Part shown: one piece after another, positions 52,699-60,533 of the stretch
How positions within the stretch are numbered: position 1 is the stretch's first letter
Layout of the letters: the number at the start of each line of letters is the position of its first letter
NCBI GenBank assembly: GCA_951813285.1
Contig: OX638355.1
Location: forward strand, 2,437,136-2,501,135
DNA length: 64,000 nt
Reading direction: 5' to 3'
From: Terriglobia bacterium
Lineage (GTDB): Bacteria; Acidobacteriota; Terriglobia; Versatilivoradales; Versatilivoraceae
Translations under genes and position numbers: made by a program
Notes under the pieces: generated by a model
The model's input: only the letters and a program-made list of their open reading frames with translations
Database searches by the model: none
What the model was told of the DNA's origin: nothing

Positions 52699-53886
52699 CT
52701 ACGAGTGCCCGCGGCCGGCCACCGGCCAGTAGCCTTCGACCTGCTCTCCCCGGCGCAATAAGAGGTAGTTGTAAAGATTCACGGTTGGATCGCAGTGGGG
52801 CACCACGAACTCCAGCCGGTCCCCCAGCTTGATCTCCCGGCTGGGGTTGGGCAGTTGGAGCATCCCGTGCTCGTCGCCGCCGAACTGGTATTGGGTGCCG
52901 CTGATACCCTTGACTTCGGGCACCGACTCCCGGTCGGTGGCGAAGGCCTTCATGCCCGCGTCCAGGGTGGCCAGGTCCCGGTGGAGCTTGCTCATGACGG
53001 TGGTCAGCACGGTCAGGGCAGGGGCGAAATCGTCGTAGACCTCTCCACCCGCCCCCCCGATGATCTGGTAGTCGACGTCCATGAAGACGTAGGACCCCAC
53101 CTGCATCTCGGTGATCTCTTCCAGAAAGGGGTCGATGTTGTAGGTGCCGGTGCTGGCCCCGGTGAGAATTTCGACCGGCATCCCCGCATTCTTCATCCGC
53201 TGAAAGGTATCGATGGGAGGGGCCATCACCTCCTCCGAGTGGGCCTTGCGCTCGGCGAATCCGACCACGTGGGAGCTGGCCCCCGAGTAGGAATGCACTC
53301 CGCGCAGGTTCAGGTTCGACAGCTTCAGGATCCCCTCGGCCAGGGCCATGGCCGGATCACCGGCCGTTGTTCCTGTCCGGCGCCCCATGGGGTCGATGTC
53401 GACCAGCACGTTGAGCTGCACATTGCCCGCTTGGGCCGCGTCGTTGAGCTGGCGGGCGTGCGCGATGTCATCCACCACCGACATGGTGTCGGGCTGCCCG
53501 CGGGTCAGCGCCACCAGCCGCTCCATCTTGTTGTGCCCCACCATCTCGGAGGTGATCAGCAGGCCGGGTATGCCTCCCGCCGCCAGCACCTCGGCTTCGT
53601 GGATGGTGGCGGTGCAGGCCCCCAGTGCTCCCGCCTCCACCTGCCGCCGGGCGATTTCGGGGCACTTGTGGGTCTTGGCATGAGGCCGCAGCCCGATGGA
53701 GTGCCGCCTGGCGTTCCCGCTCATCTTGTCGAGGTTGGCCTCGAACAGATCCATGTCCAGAAGCAGGCAGGGGGTGGGAAGCTCGTCCAGATGGACGGGG
53801 TCGCCGGAGTCCAGGCGGCTCAGGAGGCCGGCGGTGGAGCCGCCGGCCGGCGCCAACGGGAAACGTCGCAGGGTGTGATGGGTCAT
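52699..53886 (-). CDS. DSD1-family PLP enzyme (D-threonine aldolase/D-serine dehydratase-like)
   Basis: 395 residues. An alanine-racemase-type barrel carries the PLP lysine in GLRPHAKTHKCPEIARRQVE; the C-terminal domain has the metal-ligating FVVPHCDPTVNLYNYLLL motif typical of D-threonine aldolases and D-serine dehydratases. Also GVHSYSGASSHVVGF and EILTGASTGTYNID. It should cleave or deaminate a D-beta-hydroxy amino acid; which one is open. It lies just downstream of the dehydratase small-subunit gene on the same strand (54 bases), possibly in the same operon. Confidence 0.88.
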   Translation of the reverse strand: MTHHTLRRFPLAPAGGSTAGLLSRLDSGDPVHLDELPTPCLLLDMDLFEANLDKMSGNARRHSIGLRPHAKTHKCPEIARRQVEAGALGACTATIHEAEVLAAGGIPGLLITSEMVGHNKMERLVALTRGQPDTMSVVDDIAHARQLNDAAQAGNVQLNVLVDIDPMGRRTGTTAGDPAMALAEGILKLSNLNLRGVHSYSGASSHVVGFAERKAHSEEVMAPPIDTFQRMKNAGMPVEILTGASTGTYNIDPFLEEITEMQVGSYVFMDVDYQIIGGAGGEVYDDFAPALTVLTTVMSKLHRDLATLDAGMKAFATDRESVPEVKGISGTQYQFGGDEHGMLQLPNPSREIKLGDRLEFVVPHCDPTVNLYNYLLLRRGEQVEGYWPVAGRGHS

Positions 53887-53940
53887 GATCCTCTCTCGAT
53901 GGGTTCAGTGGAAAGAACGTAACCGGGCAGCTGGACGGAC

Positions 53941-54333
53941 TCAGGAATCGTAGGCCTGGGCCGCTTCCCGCAGGAAGCGGGCGCAACGGCGGGCCTGGTA
54001 CTGCGATTCCAGCTCGCCGGCCAGCTGTTCGAGCCGTTCGGGGGTGCTGCGGCCGGGCCTCAGGGCCTGGTAGACCTCCAGGATCCTGGCCTCGGGCACG
54101 TTCACCAGCTCGGCCGCCCGTCTCAGGTTTTCCGCCAGTTGGCTCCTGCCGGCGCTCTCGGCGATCTGGGCTTGAAGCTCCAGGGTCTCGGGGGCGATTC
54201 GCAGATCGCTCATGCTGAGGGTGCCGTCCAGGACCGATTGCAGGTCGATGTCGTTCCAGGAGGCGCCCGTGGGAGTGGTCAACCGGTCGGGGTTCTTTTC
54301 GGACAGCGGGTAGTTGTCGGTGATGCTGCTCAT
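53941..54333 (-). CDS. B12-dependent diol/glycerol dehydratase small subunit (PduE-like)
   Basis: 130 residues. NYPLSEKNPDRLTTPTGASW, SDLRIAPETLELQAQIAESA, RILEVYQALRPGRSTPERLE and QYQARRCARFLREAAQAY line up with PduE along its length, but the 35-40-residue N-terminal extension of PduE is absent. The start is the ATG read from 54333, 56 bases after the large/medium gene; the longer frame upstream is its shadow. Structural subunit of an alpha2-beta2-gamma2-type enzyme. Confidence 0.9.
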   Translation of the reverse strand: MSSITDNYPLSEKNPDRLTTPTGASWNDIDLQSVLDGTLSMSDLRIAPETLELQAQIAESAGRSQLAENLRRAAELVNVPEARILEVYQALRPGRSTPERLEQLAGELESQYQARRCARFLREAAQAYDS

Positions 54334-54389
54334 GGTTCTCTTGCCGCCCGGAGCCCGGACGCAGCCGGTCAGGCGCCTGGCCGCGCCTC

Positions 54390-56663
54390 TCAGGCCTGTG
54401 TCACCTTCTCGACCGCGCCCGATCCGGCCGCGGCCTGAATCGGGCTCCAATCCAGCTCCCGAGCTTTGCGGTCCTTTACTACCTGCCGGGTTTCGTGAAG
54501 GTGGAGGACCGTGGTTCTGACGATGTACTTGAGGCGGGCCGTGTTGTCGATCCGGGTCGGGACGGGCGTCACCGGCTCTCCCTTGGCGTACTTGGCCGCG
54601 TTTTTCCCAATGGTCCGGTAGGAGCTCAGGTCGAGGTTGGGGGCCTGGGGAAACAACTCCAGGTTGTTCAAGGGCTCCAGGTCGCGCTGGTGGATGATGG
54701 TGGTCCCCTTGGACTGGATGCCGATGGCGATCCCCGAACCGCTCAGTTGAGCTCCCCGGTGGCCGATGAAGCCGCAATCGGAGGTGGCGTATATCTTCAC
54801 CGCCCTGGGCCGCAGGCCCTCGGCGCGGATCCCGTCGATCAGAGCCTGAAGCACCTCCCGGTGGGGGATGCCCAACAGGGTGGATCGAAGCGCGGTGCCG
54901 AAAGCCGGTCCCAGCGCAATCACGATCTCCCCTGGATCCGTTCCGGCGTGGGCCTCTCCGGTTTCCCTGAGGAAGCCGCCGGATTGGGCGGAGGGTTCCC
55001 GCCCGATTTCCCGCGGATCCAGGGCTTGGTTGAGCGAGGCGATCTCCTGCCGCCGTTCGGGACTGAGGCTGTAGCCGGTCCCGGGACCCCGATAGTCGTT
55101 GGGATCGTTGACGGCGCTGACCACCTTGGGGCCTGGGAGCACCATGGCCGAGGTCTGCAGGTGATCTCCCGAAAGCCTCAGTTTCTGGAGCGCCAGAACC
55201 TTCCGGGCGATGTCGTCGAACCCCTCCCGGGCCAGGGCACGGATCACGTCCAGTCCGCTCCTGCCTTCCTCCAGGAATCGACCGGCGGCCTCCAGGTCGC
55301 CCACCACGTCCCGTTCCGGCATGTCGGTGCTGCTTTCAGCCCGCGTGGCGGCTTCCACCTCGGCCTCGCTCACCGGCGGCAGTTCCAGCTGCCGGAAGAC
55401 GGCCTGCACGGCTTGGGCGGCTCGGCGGCGTACCTTCAGAACGTCTTCGTCGCTGACGGGGCGCAGCCCGCCGTCCACCTGCATGTCCCGCTGCAGGACG
55501 TTGTAGTCGTCCAGGTCGTGGGCATCGAAGTTGCCGCCGCCAAAGAGGTTGTCTTCCTTGGGCATGGAGCTGTAGCCGGAGAAGATGTAGTCGGTTCCGG
55601 GCAGAAACTGCAGCATCAGCTTGGCCGATTTGCGGATGGAGGAATGGGAGGCCAGGGCGTCGTTGCCCGAGGCCAGCTCCAGGTCCAGCAGGGTGGCGAT
55701 CAGGTTTTCGGCCAGCACGCCCCGGACTCCGCCCGGCAGGGACTCCGGCAGGGCGATGCAACTGATGGAACCGTTTTGCACTCCCTGGGACCCGGCCCCC
55801 TTGATGGCCATCAGGCAGCGGGCTTCCAGGTAGAGCATGGACTTGGCTTCGGCATGGCCCATGAGCGCCTCCGAGCCGGTCCCCGAGGTAAACCGCACCT
55901 TTATGCCTCGGGAGGCGTAGGCCGAGGCCAGGAAGGCCTTGGACCAGGGCGTGTCGTCGCCGTCATGGAAGGCCTTCTCGGTGCCGTAGACGGAGAGGGT
56001 CTCGGCGTAGGTGGTCAGACCCAGCAGGGCCAGCTTGAGGCTGAGGGCCTCCTCCACGGCGCACTGGGTAAGGGCCGTGCCCCGTCCCGTCTGGGAACCG
56101 ATGAGCAGGGCCAGGGCGTTGAAGGGGGCGTAGCGGGAGACGCCTACCGTGGTCTCCAACTCGGAGAAGCCCCGTTCCACCGCCTCGGCCGCGTCGGCGG
56201 CCAGCAAGGCCGGGTTCTCCTTGCGGTTGGTCACGTGGGCCTGGTTGGAGGGGGTCCGGCGGGCCCGCATCTTCTGCAGGGCCATCATCATTTCCACCGT
56301 GTTGAGCCGGTTGACCACCTCCACGATCTTGGCGGGGGTCAGGGCGCCGAACAGCTCCACCAGCTCCTGGCGGGGCACGCCGATGTCGATCAGACGGCGG
56401 GCCACCTCGGTGGAATCCAGGGCCATGGCCTCTTCGGCCCGTGTCAGGTCGATGGCGTAGCGGGCGATGAACCGGTCGATGAGATCGAATTCGGCTTCAG
56501 GCTTGCCGTCCAGCTCACACAGTCGGCCCCGGGAGATCCGAATCCCGGGTTTGGGATCGAAGGGGCTGTTGAACAGGATCAGCCCGGTCTCCGGCCATTC
56601 CTGGATGAAGCTGTCCTGGTTGACCGGGCGCCGGCTGGAGAGATCCAGACGCTTGGACTTCAT
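54390..56663 (-). CDS. B12-dependent diol/glycerol dehydratase, fused large and medium subunits
   Basis: 757 residues. Residues 1-555 match PduC throughout: KRLDLSSRRPVNQDSFIQEW, TPAKIVEVVNRLNTVEMMMA, YAETLSVYGTEKAFHDGDDT, KGAGSQGVQNGSISCIALPE, FLPGTDYIFSGYSSMPKEDN. A 30-residue linker (REIGREPSAQSGG) follows, then the medium-subunit fold, PduD-like, from 585: DPGEIVIALGPAFGTALRST, SGSGIAIGIQSKGTTIIHQR, NNLELFPQAPNLDLSSYRTI. The N-terminal encapsulation peptide of PduD is missing at the junction. The reaction is dehydration of a 1,2-diol or glycerol to an aldehyde via adenosylcobalamin. The start MKSKRLDL corresponds to the PduC start. No reactivase, shell or propanol genes are adjacent. Confidence 0.93.
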   Translation of the reverse strand: MKSKRLDLSSRRPVNQDSFIQEWPETGLILFNSPFDPKPGIRISRGRLCELDGKPEAEFDLIDRFIARYAIDLTRAEEAMALDSTEVARRLIDIGVPRQELVELFGALTPAKIVEVVNRLNTVEMMMALQKMRARRTPSNQAHVTNRKENPALLAADAAEAVERGFSELETTVGVSRYAPFNALALLIGSQTGRGTALTQCAVEEALSLKLALLGLTTYAETLSVYGTEKAFHDGDDTPWSKAFLASAYASRGIKVRFTSGTGSEALMGHAEAKSMLYLEARCLMAIKGAGSQGVQNGSISCIALPESLPGGVRGVLAENLIATLLDLELASGNDALASHSSIRKSAKLMLQFLPGTDYIFSGYSSMPKEDNLFGGGNFDAHDLDDYNVLQRDMQVDGGLRPVSDEDVLKVRRRAAQAVQAVFRQLELPPVSEAEVEAATRAESSTDMPERDVVGDLEAAGRFLEEGRSGLDVIRALAREGFDDIARKVLALQKLRLSGDHLQTSAMVLPGPKVVSAVNDPNDYRGPGTGYSLSPERRQEIASLNQALDPREIGREPSAQSGGFLRETGEAHAGTDPGEIVIALGPAFGTALRSTLLGIPHREVLQALIDGIRAEGLRPRAVKIYATSDCGFIGHRGAQLSGSGIAIGIQSKGTTIIHQRDLEPLNNLELFPQAPNLDLSSYRTIGKNAAKYAKGEPVTPVPTRIDNTARLKYIVRTTVLHLHETRQVVKDRKARELDWSPIQAAAGSGAVEKVTQA

Positions 56664-56819
56664 GGCTGCCATTTTCCTCCGAAAGCGGCCGATCGATGGG
56701 GGGCGGGCAATCCGTCGCCGCCAGGCGATCCGCTCCCCGGCGGACACCGGAAATGCTCGCGGCAGGTCGGTCCGCGGGCGACCGGGCGACCCGCCGATCT
56801 TACCACAGCAGGAGTTGCC

Positions 56820-57968
56820 TCAAACGGCTTCGAGAGCGGAATCCAGGTCCCGGATCAGGTCTAGGGGGGCCTCCAGTCCGACCGACAGGCGGATCAGCCC
56901 TTCGGAAATTCCGGCACGCCGCCTCTCTTCCCGGGAGAGCTCGGCGTGAGAACTGGTGGCCGGCCGGGTGATCAGCGATTCCACGCCCCCCAGGCTGGGG
57001 GCGTTGACGGGCAGGCGCAGCGCCTTGAGGAACCGCTCGGCCGCCTCGGTTCCCCCGTGCAGCTCGAAGCTCAGCATGCCCCCGAAGCCCTTGAAAAGGC
57101 GGGAGGCCCGCTGGTGGTCGGGGTGGTCCTTCAAGCCCGGATAGTTGACCTTGGCCACGCCGGGGCGGGTCTGCAGGAACTCGGCCAGCTCGAGGGCGCC
57201 GCGGTTCTGGGCCTCGACCCTCAGCGCCAGGGTCTTGATGCCTCGATGGAGCAGGAAGGCCGCGTGTGGGTCCAGCGAGCCGCCCAGGTGGTTCGCCGTA
57301 TGGTGGATCTTCCGGATGTGCCCGTGGGAGCCGATCACGGCGCCTGCCACGATGTCGGAGTGGCCGTTCAGATACTTGGTGCCGCTGTGAACGGACAGGT
57401 CGAACCCCCATTTCAGGGGACGGAAGTTGACCGGGGTGGGGAAGGTGTTGTCGATGACCGAGATCAGGCCGTGCTCCCGGGCGAAGCGGGCCAGGGCTTC
57501 CAGGTCGGCCACCTGCATCAGGGGATTGGTGATGGACTCCACGTAGAGAATCCGGGTGTTGGGCTTCAGGCACCGCCGCCAGGAGTCGGGGTCGTCGCCT
57601 TGGATGAAGTCGAAGTTCAGGCCCAGGCGCACCATGTCCCGGGTGATCAACCCGTGGGTCCCCCCGTAGAGGCAGTCCTGAGCCAGCAGGTGATCGCCGG
57701 CATCCAGGCAGGCCAGCAGGGTAGTGGCGATGGCCGCCATGCCGCTGGCGGTCACCAGCGCCGCCTCCCCTCCTTCCAGCGCCGCCAACTTCTGGTGAAG
57801 GGCCTGGTGGTTGGGTGTGTTGCTGAGTCGGAGATAGCGGTCGGATACGCCGTCGGCCTCGTAGGTGGATGTCTGAAAGATCGGCAGGGTCACCGCCCCC
57901 TCGATGCGGGGTCTGAGTTCTCCCGCGTGGATCAGGTCGGTTTCCAGCCGGTGGGGTTTGTCGGGCAT
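56820..57968 (-). CDS. Cys/Met-metabolism PLP enzyme (cystathionine gamma-synthase/lyase type)
   Basis: 382 residues. THE PLP lysine lies in VHSGTKYLNGHSDIVAGAVI; YESTTNP-like region reads YVESITNPLMQVADLEALAR; cofactor site VTASGMAAIATTLLAC; end ISEGLIRLSVGLEAPLDLIRD. The family includes cystathionine gamma-synthase, gamma-lyase and related lyases, which sequence alone does not separate. Start at the ATG of MPDKPHRLETDLIHAGEL; the upstream frame extension has no match. It follows the exported protein gene by 20 bases, same strand. Confidence 0.9.
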   Translation of the reverse strand: MPDKPHRLETDLIHAGELRPRIEGAVTLPIFQTSTYEADGVSDRYLRLSNTPNHQALHQKLAALEGGEAALVTASGMAAIATTLLACLDAGDHLLAQDCLYGGTHGLITRDMVRLGLNFDFIQGDDPDSWRRCLKPNTRILYVESITNPLMQVADLEALARFAREHGLISVIDNTFPTPVNFRPLKWGFDLSVHSGTKYLNGHSDIVAGAVIGSHGHIRKIHHTANHLGGSLDPHAAFLLHRGIKTLALRVEAQNRGALELAEFLQTRPGVAKVNYPGLKDHPDHQRASRLFKGFGGMLSFELHGGTEAAERFLKALRLPVNAPSLGGVESLITRPATSSHAELSREERRRAGISEGLIRLSVGLEAPLDLIRDLDSALEAV

Positions 57969-57988
57969 GGTATTGCTCCCGGTGGCTC

Positions 57989-58792
57989 TTACAGATTTGC
58001 TTCCGGCGAAGTGAAGGGATTCTCGTCGGTGGTCGACGATACCTGCAGGTTGGGAAATAGAATGCGCACGGAACGTCCCTGGACAATTTTTTCTTGAGAC
58101 AGCAGGATGCCTCCGAACTTCTCCCACCGGACCCAGTCGGCCCCGGTCGCCGGACCCTTTCCACCTTTCAAAATGTATTCCCAGCGGTCCATCAGCCCCG
58201 TCTCTTGGTTGATGTAAGCCCAGTAGCGGTCCTTGGGCGTGAGACCCACGTTGTCGTCAAAGGTCAGAAGGACTTTATCCCACAGGGTGCCCCCGTTCCC
58301 GCCGGCAGTTCCTTCATACTTCAGGTGAACCCCCGGATCGTTCCACTTGAAGGGCATCAGCAGCCAGTAGGTGTCGTTGATGAAGCGGCCATAGCCCAGA
58401 TCGATCAGCTTCTGGTGGTCCTCACCCTGGACGGCTTTTCCATTGCGAAAGGCCTGGCCCTTTTTCGCATTGATGTCCTCGAACAAGACCACGTAGTCCC
58501 CCTTGTCTCGGGTCTTGCCTTCCACGCGATATCGCCCGGTGTAACGATCCCAGAGGTGTTTGACCGTTGACACGATCTTTCCATCCCGCTTCACCACAAA
58601 GTCAAAACGGAGATAGCGAGCCCGGTCCCAGTTTTCCTGTCCCCCCAGGGCTTCCATCAGTTTGGCGGCGACCTCTTGGGCCTTCCCATCTTTCGATGGG
58701 GCGGCTTCGGCCGGCGTCGTTGGGCCCAACAGGCTTGTGACCAGGAGCACCAGCATCAGGGTGTTCGAGATGAGAGAAACCGGTCTAAGCAT
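57989..58792 (-). CDS. Exported protein of unknown function (lipoprotein-localisation-like fold)
   Basis: 267 residues. Signal peptide (SLISNTLMLVLLVTSLLG), then AAKLMEALGGQENWDRARYL and FDFVVKRDGKIVSTVKHLWD, a pattern often seen in exported acidobacterial proteins with a LolA/outer-membrane-lipoprotein-sorting-like beta fold. No catalytic motif. The chosen start is the ATG of MLRPVSLISN. It precedes the PLP-enzyme gene by 20 bases on the same strand. Confidence 0.7.
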   Translation of the reverse strand: MLRPVSLISNTLMLVLLVTSLLGPTTPAEAAPSKDGKAQEVAAKLMEALGGQENWDRARYLRFDFVVKRDGKIVSTVKHLWDRYTGRYRVEGKTRDKGDYVVLFEDINAKKGQAFRNGKAVQGEDHQKLIDLGYGRFINDTYWLLMPFKWNDPGVHLKYEGTAGGNGGTLWDKVLLTFDDNVGLTPKDRYWAYINQETGLMDRWEYILKGGKGPATGADWVRWEKFGGILLSQEKIVQGRSVRILFPNLQVSSTTDENPFTSPEANL

Positions 58793-59024
58793 TAGAATAT
58801 TGTCTCCTATGCCTGGCGATGAAACGAGAGGGACGCACCGGCAGCGGGATACAGGGCCGGAAGCGCCGCGCATTGCGGAAGGATCTTGATCGCCTGATCG
58901 CAGCCGCACCGTCAAGAAGCGCTACTCTATCCGAGGGTGCCGGCTCCAGCAATAGCGAAGTATCAAGGGGTAGGGCCCGGCATGCGGGGTTGTCTTCCGT
59001 CTCTGATAGACTACGAGGCATTCC

Positions 59025-59807
59025 ATGGGACATCTCCCCACCATCCTCTTCAGCCTGGCCCATCCCGACGACGAGAGCTTCATGGTGGCGGGGGTGTCCT
59101 GCAAGTATGCCGCCCGGGGAGTCCGGCTGGTGCTGGCCACCGCCACCCTGGGCGATGCCGGAAAGGTGGGAGACCCTCCCGTCTGTTCCAGAGAAGAACT
59201 GCCCCGGGTGAGAGAAAGCGAGCTGCGCCGAGCGGTGGATCTACTGGGCATCGACTCTCTCCACCTGCTGGGATACCGGGACAAGAAGTTGTGCGATGCC
59301 GATCCTGCGCGGATCCGCGGGCAACTGGTCCGGCTCCTCCGCCGCTACCGGCCGGCCCTGGTCATCACTTTCGACCCCAACGGGTTCAACCGGCACCCCG
59401 ACCATATCGCCATCAGCCGGTTCACCTCCGACGCCGTCGCGGCGGCCGCCGACCCTCGCTGGCTGCCGGAGGCGGGTGTACCTCATCGAGTGACCCGGCT
59501 GCTGTGGACACCGCCGCTGCGGCCGGAGGAGATCGGGGCCGGCCCGCCCCTGGGCAACCGGCCCGGCGTCGATTTCCTGGTCGACATCCGGGCCTGGTCG
59601 GCCCGCAAGGCCGAAGCTCTGAGAGCCCACCGCACCCAGCACCTCTCCATCAATCGGATCTGGTTCGATCGACCCGACCCGGAACTGGCACTGTCGAGCG
59701 AACCCTTCCGCCAGGCCTGGGGGCCTCCTCTCCAGACGAGACCTGAGACCGACCTGTTCGCTGGGATGGAGATGGTGGCGGGAAGCGCACCGGCGGATCG
59801 TGGGTGA
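59025..59807 (+). CDS. PIG-L/LmbE-type zinc deacetylase
   Basis: 260 residues. The zinc-binding motifs are LFSLAHPDDESFMVAG and FDPNGFNRHPDHIAISRFTS; the strand VRLVLATATLGDAGKVG and REELPRVRESELRRAVDLLG complete the N-terminal fold. Members remove acetyl groups from GlcNAc-type sugars or bacillithiol/mycothiol precursors. The substrate here is not evident, and no thiol-biosynthesis partner is nearby. Confidence 0.9.
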   Translation: MGHLPTILFSLAHPDDESFMVAGVSCKYAARGVRLVLATATLGDAGKVGDPPVCSREELPRVRESELRRAVDLLGIDSLHLLGYRDKKLCDADPARIRGQLVRLLRRYRPALVITFDPNGFNRHPDHIAISRFTSDAVAAAADPRWLPEAGVPHRVTRLLWTPPLRPEEIGAGPPLGNRPGVDFLVDIRAWSARKAEALRAHRTQHLSINRIWFDRPDPELALSSEPFRQAWGPPLQTRPETDLFAGMEMVAGSAPADRG

Positions 59808-59951
59808 GAACGTCTACCGGGGCGGGCGTTGCCGGTACGTCAGGGTTGGGCCTCCGTGGCTCGCTCTCCGTCGGCCTTGGGCGGCAACCAGGACCGATGT
59901 CCCCACTTCTATCCCTCTCATTCTAAAAGGACTGCTGTGGTTCCAGGCGGC

Positions 59952-59981
59952 TTGACAGACTCTTCGAGCCCAGCCTATAAT
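59952..59981 (+). promoter_or_regulatory. Consensus sigma-70 promoter of ssrA
   Basis: Perfect TTGACA (59952-59957) and TATAAT (59976-59981) separated by 18 bases. Transcription would start near 59988, about 40 bases before the mature tmRNA 5' end, leaving a leader for RNase P to remove. Confidence 0.85.
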
Positions 59982-60028
59982 GACTCTACCTCACCCGCTG
60001 TCGAGTTTTCGGCGGGACAGATTCCCCT

Positions 60029-60387
60029 GGGGGCGAAACGGTTTCGACGGGATTATCGAGGCTGAAGATGCGTGTCGAGGACCATCCCCTCGTTAAAAAG
60101 ATGGACCTAAACGTAACTGCTGATAAACCATTGGCACTTGCTGCTTAAAGAAATTTAAGTAGCCGTTCCCTCCGCTGATACCTGTGCGGCGGATGTGGGG
60201 CGTCGACTAACAGGCTAGCCGGTGGCAGCTGTCCGGGGGCCGTCGGCGAAACTCACCGGTCTAGTCGCCAGGCACTCTTGCCGGTTCTCGATGTCGGGCG
60301 GCGAAACCAAAAAGGAACCGGATACACACGTAGATTCTTTTCGCCAAGTAATGTCGGACGCGGGTTCGACTCCCGCCGCCTCCACCA
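60029..60387 (+). ncRNA. ssrA: tmRNA (transfer-messenger RNA)
   Basis: The 5' acceptor strand GGGGGCG pairs with CGCCTCC before ACCA at the 3' end. Beyond it the conserved GAAACGGTTTCGACGGGA lies at 60035-60052 and the T arm GCGGGTTCGACTCCCGC near the 3' end, so both tRNA-like halves are present. The tag frame ends GCACTTGCTGCTTAA and reads ADKPLALAA from 60119; the resume codon could also be the ACT before it. The 359-nucleotide size is normal. It rescues stalled ribosomes with SmpB. Confidence 0.96.
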
Positions 60388-60390
60388 TTC

Positions 60391-60431
60391 TTCCCGACAC
60401 AACGCTCTTTCCTTTCGGGTACCTTTTTTCG
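60391..60431 (+). terminator. Possible terminator after ssrA
   Basis: A five-base stem CCCGA/TCGGG with a 16-base loop is followed by TACC and six T. The stem is short and the call weak. Confidence 0.3.
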
Positions 60432-60533
60432 TGACGCTACAATTCTCTTTCGGGCATTTTTTTTGGCGACTCGCCTAGTGGATTTCTTTCCACAATCCGA
60501 ATAGGATCTCAAGTGCAAAGGTAAGGTAGTCGC

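Noticed and set aside
56664-56819. Cobalamin riboswitch upstream of the dehydratase
   Set aside because: Only 156 bases are available, and I see no B12 box or the required long structure.
54495-56864. 789-codon frame antisense to the dehydratase
   Set aside because: Same reasoning; the minus strand encodes PduC/PduD sequence throughout.
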